Shown here piece after piece: positions 11,894 to 22,723 of a stretch of 64,000 nt of DNA. Source of the DNA: Sordariomycetes sp. S80-01Y (Eukaryota; Ascomycota; Sordariomycetes); assembly GCA_037042185.1 (NCBI GenBank), contig JAXQJY010000027.1, forward strand, positions 1,612,001 through 1,676,000. Reading direction: 5' to 3'. The notes beneath the pieces are model-generated. The model saw nothing but the letters and a program-made list of their open reading frames with translations, was not told the origin of the DNA and did no database searches. Positions within the stretch are counted from its first letter, which is position 1; each line of letters opens with the position of its first letter. The translations under genes and the position numbers were made by a program.

Positions 11894-12925
11894 CTACGAG
11901 TATTGGTCGAGCGCTGCACCCATCCGGTCAATACAGTCAGACCAGTCCTCATCTCCGAACAGTTCCTTCAACTCAGGAGGGTTGGCCGGCTGGCACAGCC
12001 CGTGTTAGCAACGCTTTATCCTAAAGACGCATTGGGTTGACTTACGTTGAGGTACGAGATCTCGAACTCGTGGATGTAAGGAATCAACCCATTGTCACCG
12101 CAGACATCGGCAAAGTCATTCCAGTCGTAGCTGCTGCCTCCGGCCTGGTTGCACGGCTCACCGCCGTAGGTGTTGTTGCTGGCGACCCTCTTCAAGTAGT
12201 CGGACCAGCCCTCGATGTCCTCGGTGGGGAAAGTGCCGCCGTCGTCGCCGCCGGGCCCGTTGTTGAAGATGCAGTCGTTGTGGATGGTGACGTTGCGGTT
12301 GAACTCGTATCCGAGGACGGAGTGGTCCTGGGGATAGCGGAGGGCGATCTTGGGACCGATCGTGAGGAGACGCTCTGCGACGGCCTTCTTGGCTGCGATG
12401 TTCTCTTCGGTCTCGTAGATGCCCTTTCCTGGGCAGAAGTGACCGGACTGTGAATTTGTGAGTGGTGCGCCTCCTGGAGAAAGATCCAGCGGGTTGACTT
12501 ACGTGCCACTCTCCCCACTCGCCCAAGAAGCCGGCTTGGATCACAGGAATATCAATCAGATCCCCGGCGACCTCCCCAAAGACACCCACCCACCGATCAA
12601 CATCTTCGAGGATGGCATCCAGATCCTCAGGCTCAGAGGTGACTTCGCCGTTTGGAAGACCGTACCTTACTCGGGGGACAGCCTTGACGCCATGTTCGCC
12701 GTAGTTGCGGGCGAGCTCCTTGAAGTCCTCAATCACGTCGGTATCGTCGACGCCGGCAATGATCTGGATGTAGAGGAACAGCGTGTCGGAGCGGTCGAGG
12801 GGCGAGTACTCGATCTCGCCGCTGTTGTCCCATTCCTCACCAGAGCGGATTTCCTTATAAGTGGCGAAACCGGCCGACGCCAGCGTAGCGGCCGTGGAGG
12901 CCAAGACAAGTTGGGAGAAACGCAT
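11894..12925 (-). CDS. Secreted DUF4874/DUF4832 protein
   Basis: Three exons (12925-12503, 12447-12046, 11989-11894), all with phase-0 junctions, give 306 residues. The N-terminus is a signal peptide (MRFSQLVLASTAATLASAG). The following domain carries the PF16173 (DUF4874) hallmark QAGFLGEWGEWHSG at the first exon junction and a later ALRYPQ strand. The C-terminal part has the DUF4832-like pattern HNDC...GTFPTE...YGGEPC...HEFEISYLN. In bacteria and fungi these domains occur together in extracellular glycoside-hydrolase-like proteins of unknown substrate; the TIM-barrel-like reading is inference. At 306 residues it is shorter than many homologues, so the DUF4832 part looks abbreviated. The start was chosen over an upstream in-frame ATG because only it gives a clean signal peptide. 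Confidence 0.85.
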
Positions 12926-12993
12926 GATTCCTAATGGTTGTGCTTTGCTTTGACTGTTCGGGAAGCATTCATCCAAGGTTCACACCAACTAGT

Positions 12994-13000
12994 TTTTATA
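12994..13000 (-). promoter_or_regulatory. TATA box of the DUF4874 gene
   Basis: Read on the minus strand, TATAAAA lies 69-75 bp upstream of the ATG at 12925. Confidence 0.55.
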
Positions 13001-15308
13001 TGCGTGCCAATGCCGTTCGGGGACCTCGGGGACCATTGAACTTATATCACTCTGGGCGGTACCCGTAGGATCGTGCAGGATGTTTCATCCCCTGGCGATC
13101 TGGATCGTCTAGGGCTCAAAGCGCGCGAATTGCCCGCCGGAACTCGCAGGTGGGAATGGAGAAGCGCCAAGTTTATTTCCCCATGCTACGTTTCAATTAA
13201 AATTTCATCCAGAAGGCTGAGAAGCTTGGTTGCAACTAGCCTGATCCCTTGGCGGAATTCTTCGACGACTGGGGCGTCGGACGTTCGAGACTTCCAACTG
13301 CTGGAATGTGACCCAATCGCCGCGAGGCAGAGAGGGGCCTTTTTGATGAATTCTGCCCCTGACCGAAGCTTTCTGCTTTCTGCTTATATCGGCCTTTTGC
13401 GCTGGTATGCTCGGGAGTGTCACCGGGCCATTTTTTGACATTTCGGGCCCGACTACCTGCATGAAGCATACCCCAGACAGGATGGTAGAGTAGGTACCAC
13501 GTGGGAAACGGGACGTCTGACCGACTCCCGAGTTCTGGCCCTCGACGAAAACTGACATTAAGCGTCTATCTGAAACCGACTCTCACTTGTACTCCCGCTT
13601 CGATGGTCACACATCTCGGAGCAGATCGAGAGGGTGTTAAAGCCTTCGGGCACACTCTTCTTCTTGCCTTTCCAGTTTGCGTTCTGTACTACTACATGTT
13701 TTCGTGGCGCCACGAGCGAATTCTTCCCTTCCGGACACTGGCAATTTCGAGAGCTCTTCCGATTGGAAGGTAAATATTGAGGTCACTTTGCGTCCGCGCC
13801 ACGGTAAATTTATTTCCTATATTCTTCCCTGTTTGGCCGTTTGCCTGAAGCCACATCTGCTTCGCTGATGCAGAGGCCGGCTGATGGAAGAGAATCCATG
13901 CGACTACTGCGAACGGAACACAACGTAGGAACCCGGGTCTTCTGCGGCTTCACTGGCGAGCATGCGGTCGTGATCTCGGATATAGTACCACTGCTAGAAT
14001 GTCAGCATCTGCACCTAGAAGAGAGGAATCAGAACGAGCTCGCTGGCGACTGTCCTCGAAACGAAAGCGTGGGTTCCTGGGCGCACCTACCAGTATATAT
14101 TTCAGAGTCAGAGGACAGAGAACCCCCAACAGCAAGAGATCTCCAGCGAGATACAAGCCTACCCTTAGATGACCTGTCCTCTTGGAGGTTTCTTCATAAG
14201 AAAACAAAGTTAAGCGAAGCCCAACCAATGGAAACAGTAATAAGCAGTAGAGCTCGCTAAGCAGACATAATGCCTCAAGTTTTCAGAGGCCACTGCCGTC
14301 ATTTGTGAACCAGCGCGGTCTCGTGGGAACATTGAAAACATCTCTTTCCAGCCAGATGCCCGTTCCTGTGGTGCGAAAGACGAGGTGCTCAAATGTTGCG
14401 AGACGCAGGAGAGAACCCACACGGCAGTTTGCACCGCCTGAAAGATGGAAGCCATGGCTGTGCGCTTCTTAGTTCGGGAAGGGCAAACAGGAGACGGAAG
14501 ACACGGAAATAGACGGCAATGACAGATATCTTGAGTGCAAGCCCTGTTACTTGTAGCCCCTTGGTGTTTGTGCTATTGCCACCAGCTTCTGTGGAAGCAC
14601 GTAACTTATCATATTGACAGTGTGACGATGGCCACGAATTTCTAACTGTGAGAAATGCACAATAGCTCGCTAAACGAATGTATTGACCCGGAAAATTGGA
14701 CGGCGCTCCAGTACTCATATCTTGTTCCCAGCGACCCGTCTCTGTAGCTATGGCCAGAGTCCCCAAATTCTTTCCAGGTCCATGATCAGCTTAAATTTCA
14801 GTACGCGACTGGTGCACCAATCTGTGTGAATCAGTTCCATATCTAGCACTACACCGTAGGTATCAGTAAGGAAGATGAGCCACAACATCGTGCAGTCAAT
14901 TTCGTTAAGGTTCAATTGCGTGGAGGGGTTGCAGCCCTTGGAAAACCAGTCATACAAAGCTTGAACATGCTCAAGTGCCAAATACTTCGCATCTCTACTG
15001 CCACAGGTTCCTGCCCTTCTGCCATCATCTACAGCAGCACGGTAATCGATCACAATGGCAGCAACTGAGCCAACGGGAGACCCATTTTGGAGTCCCATCC
15101 AATCAACCGTTTCGAACCGTAGGTGTCACCATATTTCGGAATGTAGATATAGCAGTCTGCTCTCAGCATCCTTGGATAAACTGGATGAATGATTTGCAAC
15201 AAAAAATATTTGTGTACGAAATAACGGTCGTTATCGAAAAAAAAAGAAGAAAAAAAATGTAAAAAAAATAGAGAGAAAAGTATTTGATGAGGTTGAGTGA
15301 AGATGATG
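13001..15308. other. Gene-poor stretch with possible gene remnants
   Basis: No gene can be assembled. Minus-strand frames of 80-125 codons (about 13,950-15,098) contain protein-like pieces, for example a hydrophobic run at about 14,130-14,190 and DAKYLALEHVQALYDW near 15,000, but no splice pattern joins them. From about 15,236 to 15,290 lies an A-rich purine tract. Confidence 0.35.
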
Positions 15309-15316
15309 AAAAAAAA
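15309..15316 (-). terminator. Pol III terminator of tRNA-Trp
   Basis: Eight A on the plus strand form a T8 run on the minus strand, directly after the discriminator base of the tRNA. Confidence 0.85.
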
Positions 15317-15398
15317 TGAGCCCGACCCGATTTGAACGGATGACCTTCTGGAAATTCCTATTCTGGAATCAGACGCGCTACCGCTGCGCCACGGGCTC
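15317..15398 (-). tRNA. tRNA-Trp (CCA) with a short intron
   Basis: Read on the minus strand, a perfect 7-bp acceptor stem (GAGCCCG with CGGGCTC) encloses a D-arm GCGC-AGCGGTA-GCGC, an anticodon arm starting TCTGATTCCAG, and a T-arm ATCCG-TTCAAAT-CGGGT. The anticodon CCA is at 15366-15364. Length requires an intron of about 10 nt after position 37 (about 15362-15353). With that placement the 3' anticodon strand reads CCAGA, leaving one A-C mismatch at the loop-proximal pair (31-39). The body closely resembles eukaryotic tRNA-Trp. The discriminator is A at 15317. Anticodon bases can pair partly with the intron (TTCC with GGAA), as in pre-tRNA splicing substrates. Confidence 0.9.
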
Positions 15399-15900
15399 GC
15401 TTGTTGTGCAAACAGAGATTTCATTTTGTAATATGAAATGTGGAACAAAACTTACCCTTTTGGTCTTGGAAATGCGGGCTCTCCGAACTCCATCTGGCTC
15501 TGAGGCTATACTGGAGGTTCTCTCCTCAAATCAAAGTGGCCAACTCTCACGCAATTTCGACCACTCTTTCAGGACTCGGTCAGAAACTGTGACCTACAAC
15601 AAGATGACTTCTTCCAACCACTTCGACTCGGCTTGGCCAGGCAACGATCCCGGAGCACCTTGGTTTGACAGACTTCTCAATTATTCTTATTATATAATAC
15701 CAAATTCTTCCTAACAAAAACGCTCAAAACTACGATATATTTGCTCGTCGTTTACCTGTGGATTTGGTCGTCAACAGTAAAACATGGCCTTTGGTGGTGC
15801 TAGAGGAATAGATTGCTCATCTAATGTGGTAGGACACGCAAAGTTAACGCTTACTATCATTAACTTAGTCTACCATGCTCCATAGTGATAGAGAGAGTGT
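15399..15900. other. Intergenic between tRNA-Trp and the hydrolase gene
   Basis: Only short frames occur, including frames reading through the tRNA. Nothing is recognisable. Confidence 0.4.
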
Positions 15901-17447
15901 TCACACTTTATTCGTTCGCGATTGGAAACTCTCGAGCGAACTAGAGTTTTGAAAGCGTACGGCCTCGACTGTCTCCCGCCGGAGCGTCTCAGCGTCGGCT
16001 AGTAAGAGAAATCCAGCACCAGCCTGATGTCTTAACGCAGCTCCGGCAGCCCTTCTATACTCAGACACTGTGCCATACAAATTACGGAGCTTGTTTTGGT
16101 CAAATGTGAACTGAGACCCTATCAGAGCCAGGTGGTTAGCTTTTGCATCGCTGCACAATGAAGTATCAGGCCGAACCACTCACCCCAGTACCAATTTGGC
16201 CTGCCTTCAGGGGTAGCTGCAACGTGCTTCGCGATGGGCACTTCCGTATGCAGTGTTCGGACGCCGCCCAATGCATTTCCATGTTCGTCTCGAATAATTT
16301 CGTCTGTCTTCTCTACTGTTTGGAGCACGCGGCTTGGAGGAGGGGCGATGGCGTCCTGTGATGTCCACCTTTCCACAGACTCGAATATGGCGTGATAAAT
16401 AAATGAGTTGCCAAATGTGCTCCACTCGGCCCCCTTCAGATCAATTCCTGCGTAGCGCTCGAGATCGAGCTGTGAGGGATAGCGAGACTCGCGGTGGGCC
16501 ATGCCCGCTATCTCGTACAGACGAAACGAATCGCTGTCTGGCCTTCGGTGAGAGAGACCCTTAACTTGGCCGCCGACGCCACACGGGAGACGCACAGTTT
16601 GAAACTCGGCTTCGCCTAGAATCTCGACGACTTTGACAGGATCCATATCAGGAAGGGCTTCGCCTCCAGATTGGCAGGGAACGAATGCTTCGAAAGGCAG
16701 AGAGCCGTCTGGCATGCGCAAGTGCGACGAATGTGTTACAAATCGTCTTGTCAGTCCGCCCGTCTGCGATAGACCACTCAGCACGACGCGAGAGGCGGTG
16801 ATATCAAGCATACCGCTACGCAGAGCCCATGATGCGGCGACCAGAATCTCGGGAGATTGAGTCGTTGCTGGCCACCACTTCGCCTTGAAGGCATCGTATG
16901 CATCAGATAGAGCTTTCTTGTTCACATCTGTAAAAAAGGGGATACTCTCCTTGAATTCGCTCGACAGGGGACCTGGGATGAAATGCATCTCTTCGTATCT
17001 CTCTGGGTCGACACATTTGATATTGCCGAGCGCCGACGGTGCTTGCGAGTCTACCTCGAGCCATGCATGCCCTAAGATCAGGTCAGATCAATACTTGGAG
17101 TTGCAACAAACAAATTGCTTAGCGGGAAACGCACCATTTCGCATGAGCCATCTGTTGGTGGCGCGCCAGATGCTGGTTCCGCCCCATAGATGAGAAGGCT
17201 CTTCGACAACAAAACCAGAAAATCTCAATGGATCACCCGGACAGCGCAGCAGGAGCCGAGTACAGTATGATTGACCTGCCGCAATGCCACTGATCAGATA
17301 CTCGCGGCTTTCGTAGCCATATTCCGGAAGCAGGTCGACATGGTAAGGCTCTAAGACAACAGTTTTGGAGTCATCTGTCTCAGGCAGCGGCTTGATTCTG
17401 GGCTTTGTGACATTGATCGACCGCTCCTTGTGGTCTTTGACAGCCAT
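15901..17447 (-). CDS. Alpha/beta hydrolase domain protein (Abhydrolase_10 type)
   Basis: Exons 17447-17135, 17071-16184 and 16118-15901 give 472 residues. The nucleophile elbow appears as VVLSGLSQTGG, matching the G-x-S-Q-[ST]-G form of the Abhydrolase_10 family, with LYEIAGMAH later in the protein supplying a plausible catalytic His region. Early motifs (REYLISGIAAG, LRFSGFVVEEPSHLWGG) also fit that family. The substrate is unknown; members are predicted esterases or lactonases. No signal peptide or membrane span is seen. It is divergently transcribed from the MFS transporter next door, sharing about 550 bp of promoter. An in-frame ATG at 17495 would add 16 residues; the later ATG was preferred because a TATTTAAAT element sits about 100 bp upstream of it. 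Confidence 0.85.
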
Positions 17448-17547
17448 GCTTCGGATCAAGACGAGGACAGGGTTCAGGTTGCGTTTTGGTGCCAAGAAAT
17501 TCAGACAACCCTACCTCGACAGGCTGAAAGATAAGGGAAATGCATTG

Positions 17548-17556
17548 ATTTAAATA
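17548..17556 (-). promoter_or_regulatory. TATA-like element of the alpha/beta hydrolase gene
   Basis: TATTTAAAT on the minus strand lies about 100 bp upstream of the chosen start. The rest of the 550-bp divergent region to the MFS gene shows no gene. Confidence 0.4.
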
Positions 17557-17995
17557 TGACTGGGCCATGATTCCTCATATGAGGATATTCTACCAGGTCT
17601 TATCTTGGAGCGTAACCAAGTGCACTTACAAAGGAGCCGGTAGAGTCGGGTAATCTGGTTCTGCTTCATTGTAGTCGACTCTATCGGCTCGATATTGTCG
17701 GAAGCTGAGTCAAGAGTAGATGTGGCCCCGCAAATGCCGACACAGTCGAACCGACATTGTCGGTTCAACCTCACATTCGACCACATGATAAGAGTAGGTA
17801 CAAAGACTCCAGGGAATGATTGGGGAAGCCTTGGAAACATTGAAAAGGTACCCGATTCCGCGGGGAAATGAGCCATGATGTTTCTGCAGAATCGAGTCTA
17901 TAACTCAAGTCTTCTTCTTGTGTGTACATGATCACCCTGCACTCGCACCAGTCGCATCACTCTTGGAATCTACGCAGCCACTCCGCACGACCATC

Positions 17996-20152
17996 ATGTC
18001 TGGAGAGAACGGGAAACACCACCTTGGGCACCATGGGAAGAGCAGTAGTCCGATAGATGGACAGCGCGATGCGGAGAAAGACGTCGACGTGGGCAAGGTG
18101 GTCGACGCCCATGAGAACGAGGACATGAAGCTGTATGGCCAGGCTGAGCACATTGCTTACTCGGAAGAGGAAGCGCACCAGGTGAAGAGAAAGATTGACT
18201 TTATCCTCTTGCCTATGATGTGCGGCTGCTATATCTTTTCGGTATGTACCACACACTGCGTACTACCACCTCCCTCCACTAACGAGTAACCGCAGTTCAT
18301 TGACAAGACGCTTCTCAACTACAGCTCTATATTTGGAATCAAGGAGGGCCTTCATCTCGAAGGATCTGACTATAGCTGGCTCGGAAGGTGCGTTTCCACA
18401 AGTGACCCATGGCTGTCTATCTCAGAGCTAAGAGGTTGTTCCCAGCATGTTTTACTTCGGATACATGTTTGGGTCTATAATGTGGTCGCAGAGCATCCGT
18501 GCTTACCCTCAGCACATTGGAAAAATGGTTTCAGGTGCCATTTGTGCCTGGTCTGCTTTGACCTCGCTCACGCGTAAGTTCACGTTGTTAAGCCTAGCCA
18601 CGGTATCCCTATTGTCAGGAGTACTAATCCTGGGGCACCTTAGCGTTGTGTTTCAACTTTGCCGGCATGGCAACAATGCGCTTCTTTCTTGGAATGATTG
18701 AGAGCGTCACGGGCAGTGTCTTTGTTGTCATCACAAGCAATTGGTGGCTCCGCAAGGAGCAGCCATTCCGATCGGCCTTCTGGCTAAGTGGCACTCCAGT
18801 TTGTTCATCTACACAGAGATCGTTATTTGCTCTTTCTAAGATATCTAGATTGGCAACTTCGTCGGCGGCCTATTGTCATATGCTGTTGGCAAGAGTATGT
18901 TCCACTCCGCAATTTTTCTATCTCCGGACCCTTATTGACACTCTATCCCCGCGACGCAGTCCACAGCTCCATCCCGACCTGGAAGATCTTCTTCCTCCTC
19001 TTCGGCAGCTTGAGCTTCGGCTTTGCAATCATTCTTCTCCTGCTTCTTCCTGACAACCAGCTCAATGCACGTTGGTTGACTGACCGCCAGAAGAATATTG
19101 CCATTGCGAGGGTCAGAGAGAACCGCACTGTCACCGCTGACGATACTTGGAAGTGGCCACAATTTTGGGAGGCACTGCGAGACCCGCAGACATGGTTCTT
19201 CTTTGTCACCGCCGTGTAAGACCCTCGCATCCTCTCATCGTTTGGTTGTCGTCGGGGTTACTAACCTTGAGGGAACCAGCGGCAACACCATGCCTTCAAC
19301 CTTTGCCAGCCAGGTAGGTCAAGCAGTCCCTCCACAACCATGCTTCCATGCTGATCAGTATTTTTAGTTTTCAAGCCAAATCGTTAAGGGTTTCGGATTT
19401 ACGAGACTACAGACGACGCTCATCTCAACATGCCCAGCTGCAACGATCCAGCTCATGACGTTTCTCGTTTTCTCGTATATCGCGTCGCATTACTCGAACA
19501 TTCGCTTGATACTATCCCTTATCGCTTCAATTCCTCCCCTTATCGGTGCCTCGCTCCTCCATGCGCTGCCCTTGGACAATACCGCGGGAAGGCTTGCAGG
19601 TTATTACCTTACCTACACGTTAGTCGCCATCAAACTCTTCCCTTGCCCGCCAGACTACGAGTCGAGCTGAAATCTTCAAGGCACACCATGTCATTTACCC
19701 TTGCTACGGGGCTGATGGCCTCGAACTATGCCGGTTACACAAAGAAGACGACAGCATCTGGACTCATATTTGCCGGATGGGCGGCTGGTCTCATTGCAGG
19801 GCCACGTAAGTCCATAAGTGACCTATAATATTACTATATCGGGCTCTGACATTTGATAGAATTCTTCCTCGAGAGCCAGGCACCAGTTTACGAGCTTGCA
19901 TTCCGGATGCTCAGTAAGTCTGCAATCTCAGTTGTTCACAGGTTTAGGCCCAGAACTGACGGCGTCGCTTCAGTGGGATGTTACGCTTTAATGATCATCC
20001 TCCCTATCTGTCAGATCTGTTGGTACAGGTATGAGAATGCTCGCCGTGACCGACTCGCGGCCGTGCGGAATTCGGCTCCAGTTTCAGAGAGTCCCGACTT
20101 CACAGACGAGACCGATTTTGAGCAAGAAGAGACCTTTAGATACGTCATGTAG
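17996..20152 (+). CDS. MFS transporter, anion:cation symporter (Dal5-like) family
   Basis: Eleven exons (17996-18241, 18296-18387, 18446-18573, 18644-18798, 18849-18894, 18960-19215, 19280-19313, 19368-19618, 19681-19805, 19860-19913, 19974-20152) keep frame throughout and give 521 residues. The protein has the fungal allantoate/vitamin permease layout: a charged N-terminus, VKRKIDFILLPMMCGCYIF entering helix 1, the D-K-x-x-L-N-Y-x-S loop, FYFGYMFGSI, a long central loop with LTDRQKNIAIARVREN, and FTLATGLMASNYAGYTKKTTA in the second half. About 12 helices are expected, with cytosolic termini. Dal5 relatives import small organic anions (allantoate, nicotinate, tartrate and others), so the substrate is probably an acid. 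It sits between the hydrolase and a Zn2Cys6 regulator. Eleven exons is high for this window. Confidence 0.9.
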
Positions 20153-20534
20153 CTTCAGAGGGCCTCTGAAATGTATATGGATATGCTCAGCGCGCAGATA
20201 TCATCTATGTTTGGACCCTGATATTCAAGCTGGATCAATGAGAATGCTCAACTCCAAGTTTTCCAATGTGCGATCTCGACGTGAATACTAGAAGAAGCGA
20301 CCTGGACTTTGTACTTCCGATAGGACTATGTATTTCCACATTTTGAAGTTCGCGCAGCCTCTGATCTTCAACTCTTAAAACCCCCAAATACACCTGACCC
20401 TATATAGTTTTGCCATATGCATCCTACCGCTTCGCTCGATTCCGATTCTAACGTTACATAGAGTAGCGGTAATCAATCTGCTCAACCACTCAACCATCGT
20501 AATAAAGTTTAATATTCATGGTTGCTTTCGTGAT
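20153..20534. other. Convergent intergenic region
   Basis: This is the 3' flank between the MFS gene and the regulator. Nothing was recognised. Confidence 0.4.
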
Positions 20535-22473
20535 TCATATGAGAAATAAGCCCGTGGTCCGCCTCATGGCCTCATGAACATCAAGCGGTACTCCCTGGCA
20601 TCGACTTCTTACCAAATCCTTCATCAAAATGCCCAGCTTCCGTATATACACTCCCCAATGCTCCCCCTTTTGCAGTACTTTCAAGACCCAGTCGGTCTGT
20701 ATGACGTCCTCGGTGATGATGCCTGCGAGGAACAGAGATGACGGGAGGATTGTTGCGGGCGAGTTGGCTCGCGAAACGTCACTTTGTATAATCAGTTCAC
20801 AGCGAAGGATCGTTGATATGGAGCGAGGTACTTGGCGATCTGGTAGAGGCTATCCCCGGAGCAAGTGTCAGCTTAGGATGGTGCCGAGAGGAAACATTTT
20901 GAGAACAGCAAACTCACAAATACAAGATGTAGGTAGAGAAGCACAGAATGGAGAGCAGAAAGAACTGTGTAGTCTCTATAGCTCATGGCGTCAAGCGTGA
21001 CGTCTTCCCCTGCCGTGATGTTGTCGAGATACTGTTGCCTTTGGCTCTTCATGGAGGTTTCCCAGTCGTCAATGCGGCTCTGTGAAACAGCATAGAGATT
21101 TCGAACCTCGTCGACGCGAACAGGCAGACCAGAAACAAAATCAGAACTCAACTGCTGGTGGAGTCGGCTCTCAAGGTCGGCAACCCGCAGCCGGAGCAAT
21201 CCTACTTGGAGCAGGCACATGATGCCATCAGCCGTGTAGTCAAGCCTCCTGTTTTCGGTGAGGAGTTCGGCCAGTGCTGGCAAAGCACAGATGCGCCGCA
21301 AGAATTGGCCGCCACCGACGCGGTAGGTAGCCGCCCTTGCGTCTAGAACAGCAATTCGGACGATGGTTCTTCGGCCCAATGGCGACAGGTCGTCCAGATA
21401 GGCGCGGCCATGTTCTCCAGTCAACATATCGGCCGCCAAACGCATAAGGTACAAGAAGCGATCAATCCTGCCGGCCGTTACATGCTCCTTTTTGGCGCGA
21501 ATGAAGATGGCGGATAGCAGGCCTTCAATCAGTGGGGTATCCTGGTGCAAGAACGCTTCAAGGGACTCCGTAGATAAGCGATCGTACATGTCGGCTTGTC
21601 CAGAGAACGAGTCATCATTCATGGCTAAATGCGCCGACGAAAAGGACAAGATTGAGTAGAACAAAGGAGGAAAAGAGAGCGATTCGGAGAAGGCAGATAT
21701 GAAGACATTCGGGTCCTTTGGACGGTCCGTCACTTTGGAGTACCCCTGGAGCACGTCGATGTAATACTGTATTAGGTGGCGGTTCTCATCTGTGACGGAA
21801 GGGGGCGCACGAAGACGTTCTTCATGGTGGTCGGTGGCGATGGCGGGCCCCTGGGCTGTTGGTGCTTGGAGCTGGTCAGGGAAGAAAGACGTAGGGAGCA
21901 TATATTCTAAGCCATCAAAGGCAATGTCCATGTCGAAGTCGCCGAAATCAACAGCGAACATGGGATCCAAAGGGGCGGCATGTTCTACTGGTGGTGCGGC
22001 TCGCCTTTGGTCCCTGGGAGCACCATCGGTCGTGTCAGACACCACATTTCCAGGCAGCTGAGTCTCTGTTCCTGTGTCTGGAAGGAAGCTGCTCAGTGAT
22101 GCCGCATTGTGAGCAGAAGGCTCGTGGCCGCTGGTAATTTGCGATCGAAGTGCAGTTCGTCTTCTCTTTGGTGGAGGCTTATACTGCTCTCCGTTGGTCG
22201 GGGCGCTCCATCGACAGTCGAGACCTAACCTCTCACAATTGCTGCAGATATCGCTGCGTGCTGTGGGAACGGACGATACTCCTTCAAGTGTGACATCCAC
22301 GTTCACACATCGGACTTTACGAAACTTGCACGTGAAGCAGCCTGTGCATTGAGGCTCCATCAGCCTAGTCCGCGGCGCTGGGAGTTTGGTCGTGTCTGGC
22401 AACGATAGCTTCACTTACCAGTTCGAGACCTCGTTCGCTTGGCATGATTTTCGGTGTCAGGTGCGTGGCTCAT
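20535..22473 (-). CDS. Zn2Cys6 transcription factor of the 16-25 kb cluster
   Basis: Exons 22473-22419, 22341-20918 and 20849-20535 give 597 residues. Exon 1 (MSHAPDTENHAKRTRSRT) joins exon 2 to recreate the classic TRSRTGCFTCKFRKVRC start of a binuclear zinc cluster: C20, C23, C30, C51, C54, C61. The loop between the third and fourth cysteine is about 20 residues, longer than usual, and no in-frame intron explains it. A basic KRRR stretch (nuclear targeting) follows. The middle region carries fungal-specific regulator features, and exon 3 supplies a typical C-terminal LFLAGIITEDVIQTDW segment, which is why the gene was extended past the stop of the second exon. Its position between a transporter and an acyl-CoA ligase suggests a pathway-specific activator; this is inference. 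Confidence 0.87.
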
Positions 22474-22723
22474 GGCATGAGATAAGCATGGTCCGCGCTT
22501 TTTGAATATCGGGACTGGACGGCGAGTCGGAGGGATAGGATGGAGCACTGACATGGCTGCTGATAGTGCGAGTCGGCTGCGGTTGAGGCTGGATAAGTCA
22601 CGTGACTGTATTGTCTTGCCTCCTTTGCTTCATTGGCTTTAGAAGAATTCAATAGAGCCCGACAAATCGAGAAATGCTGTCTTACTATGCTGCTACGCTA
22701 GGTATGTCACGCTCAAGTCAAAT

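Noticed and set aside
17918-17995. Upstream in-frame ATG for the MFS transporter
   Set aside because: It would add a hydrophobic, non-family stretch before MSGENGKHH. The downstream ATG gives the usual hydrophilic N-terminus.
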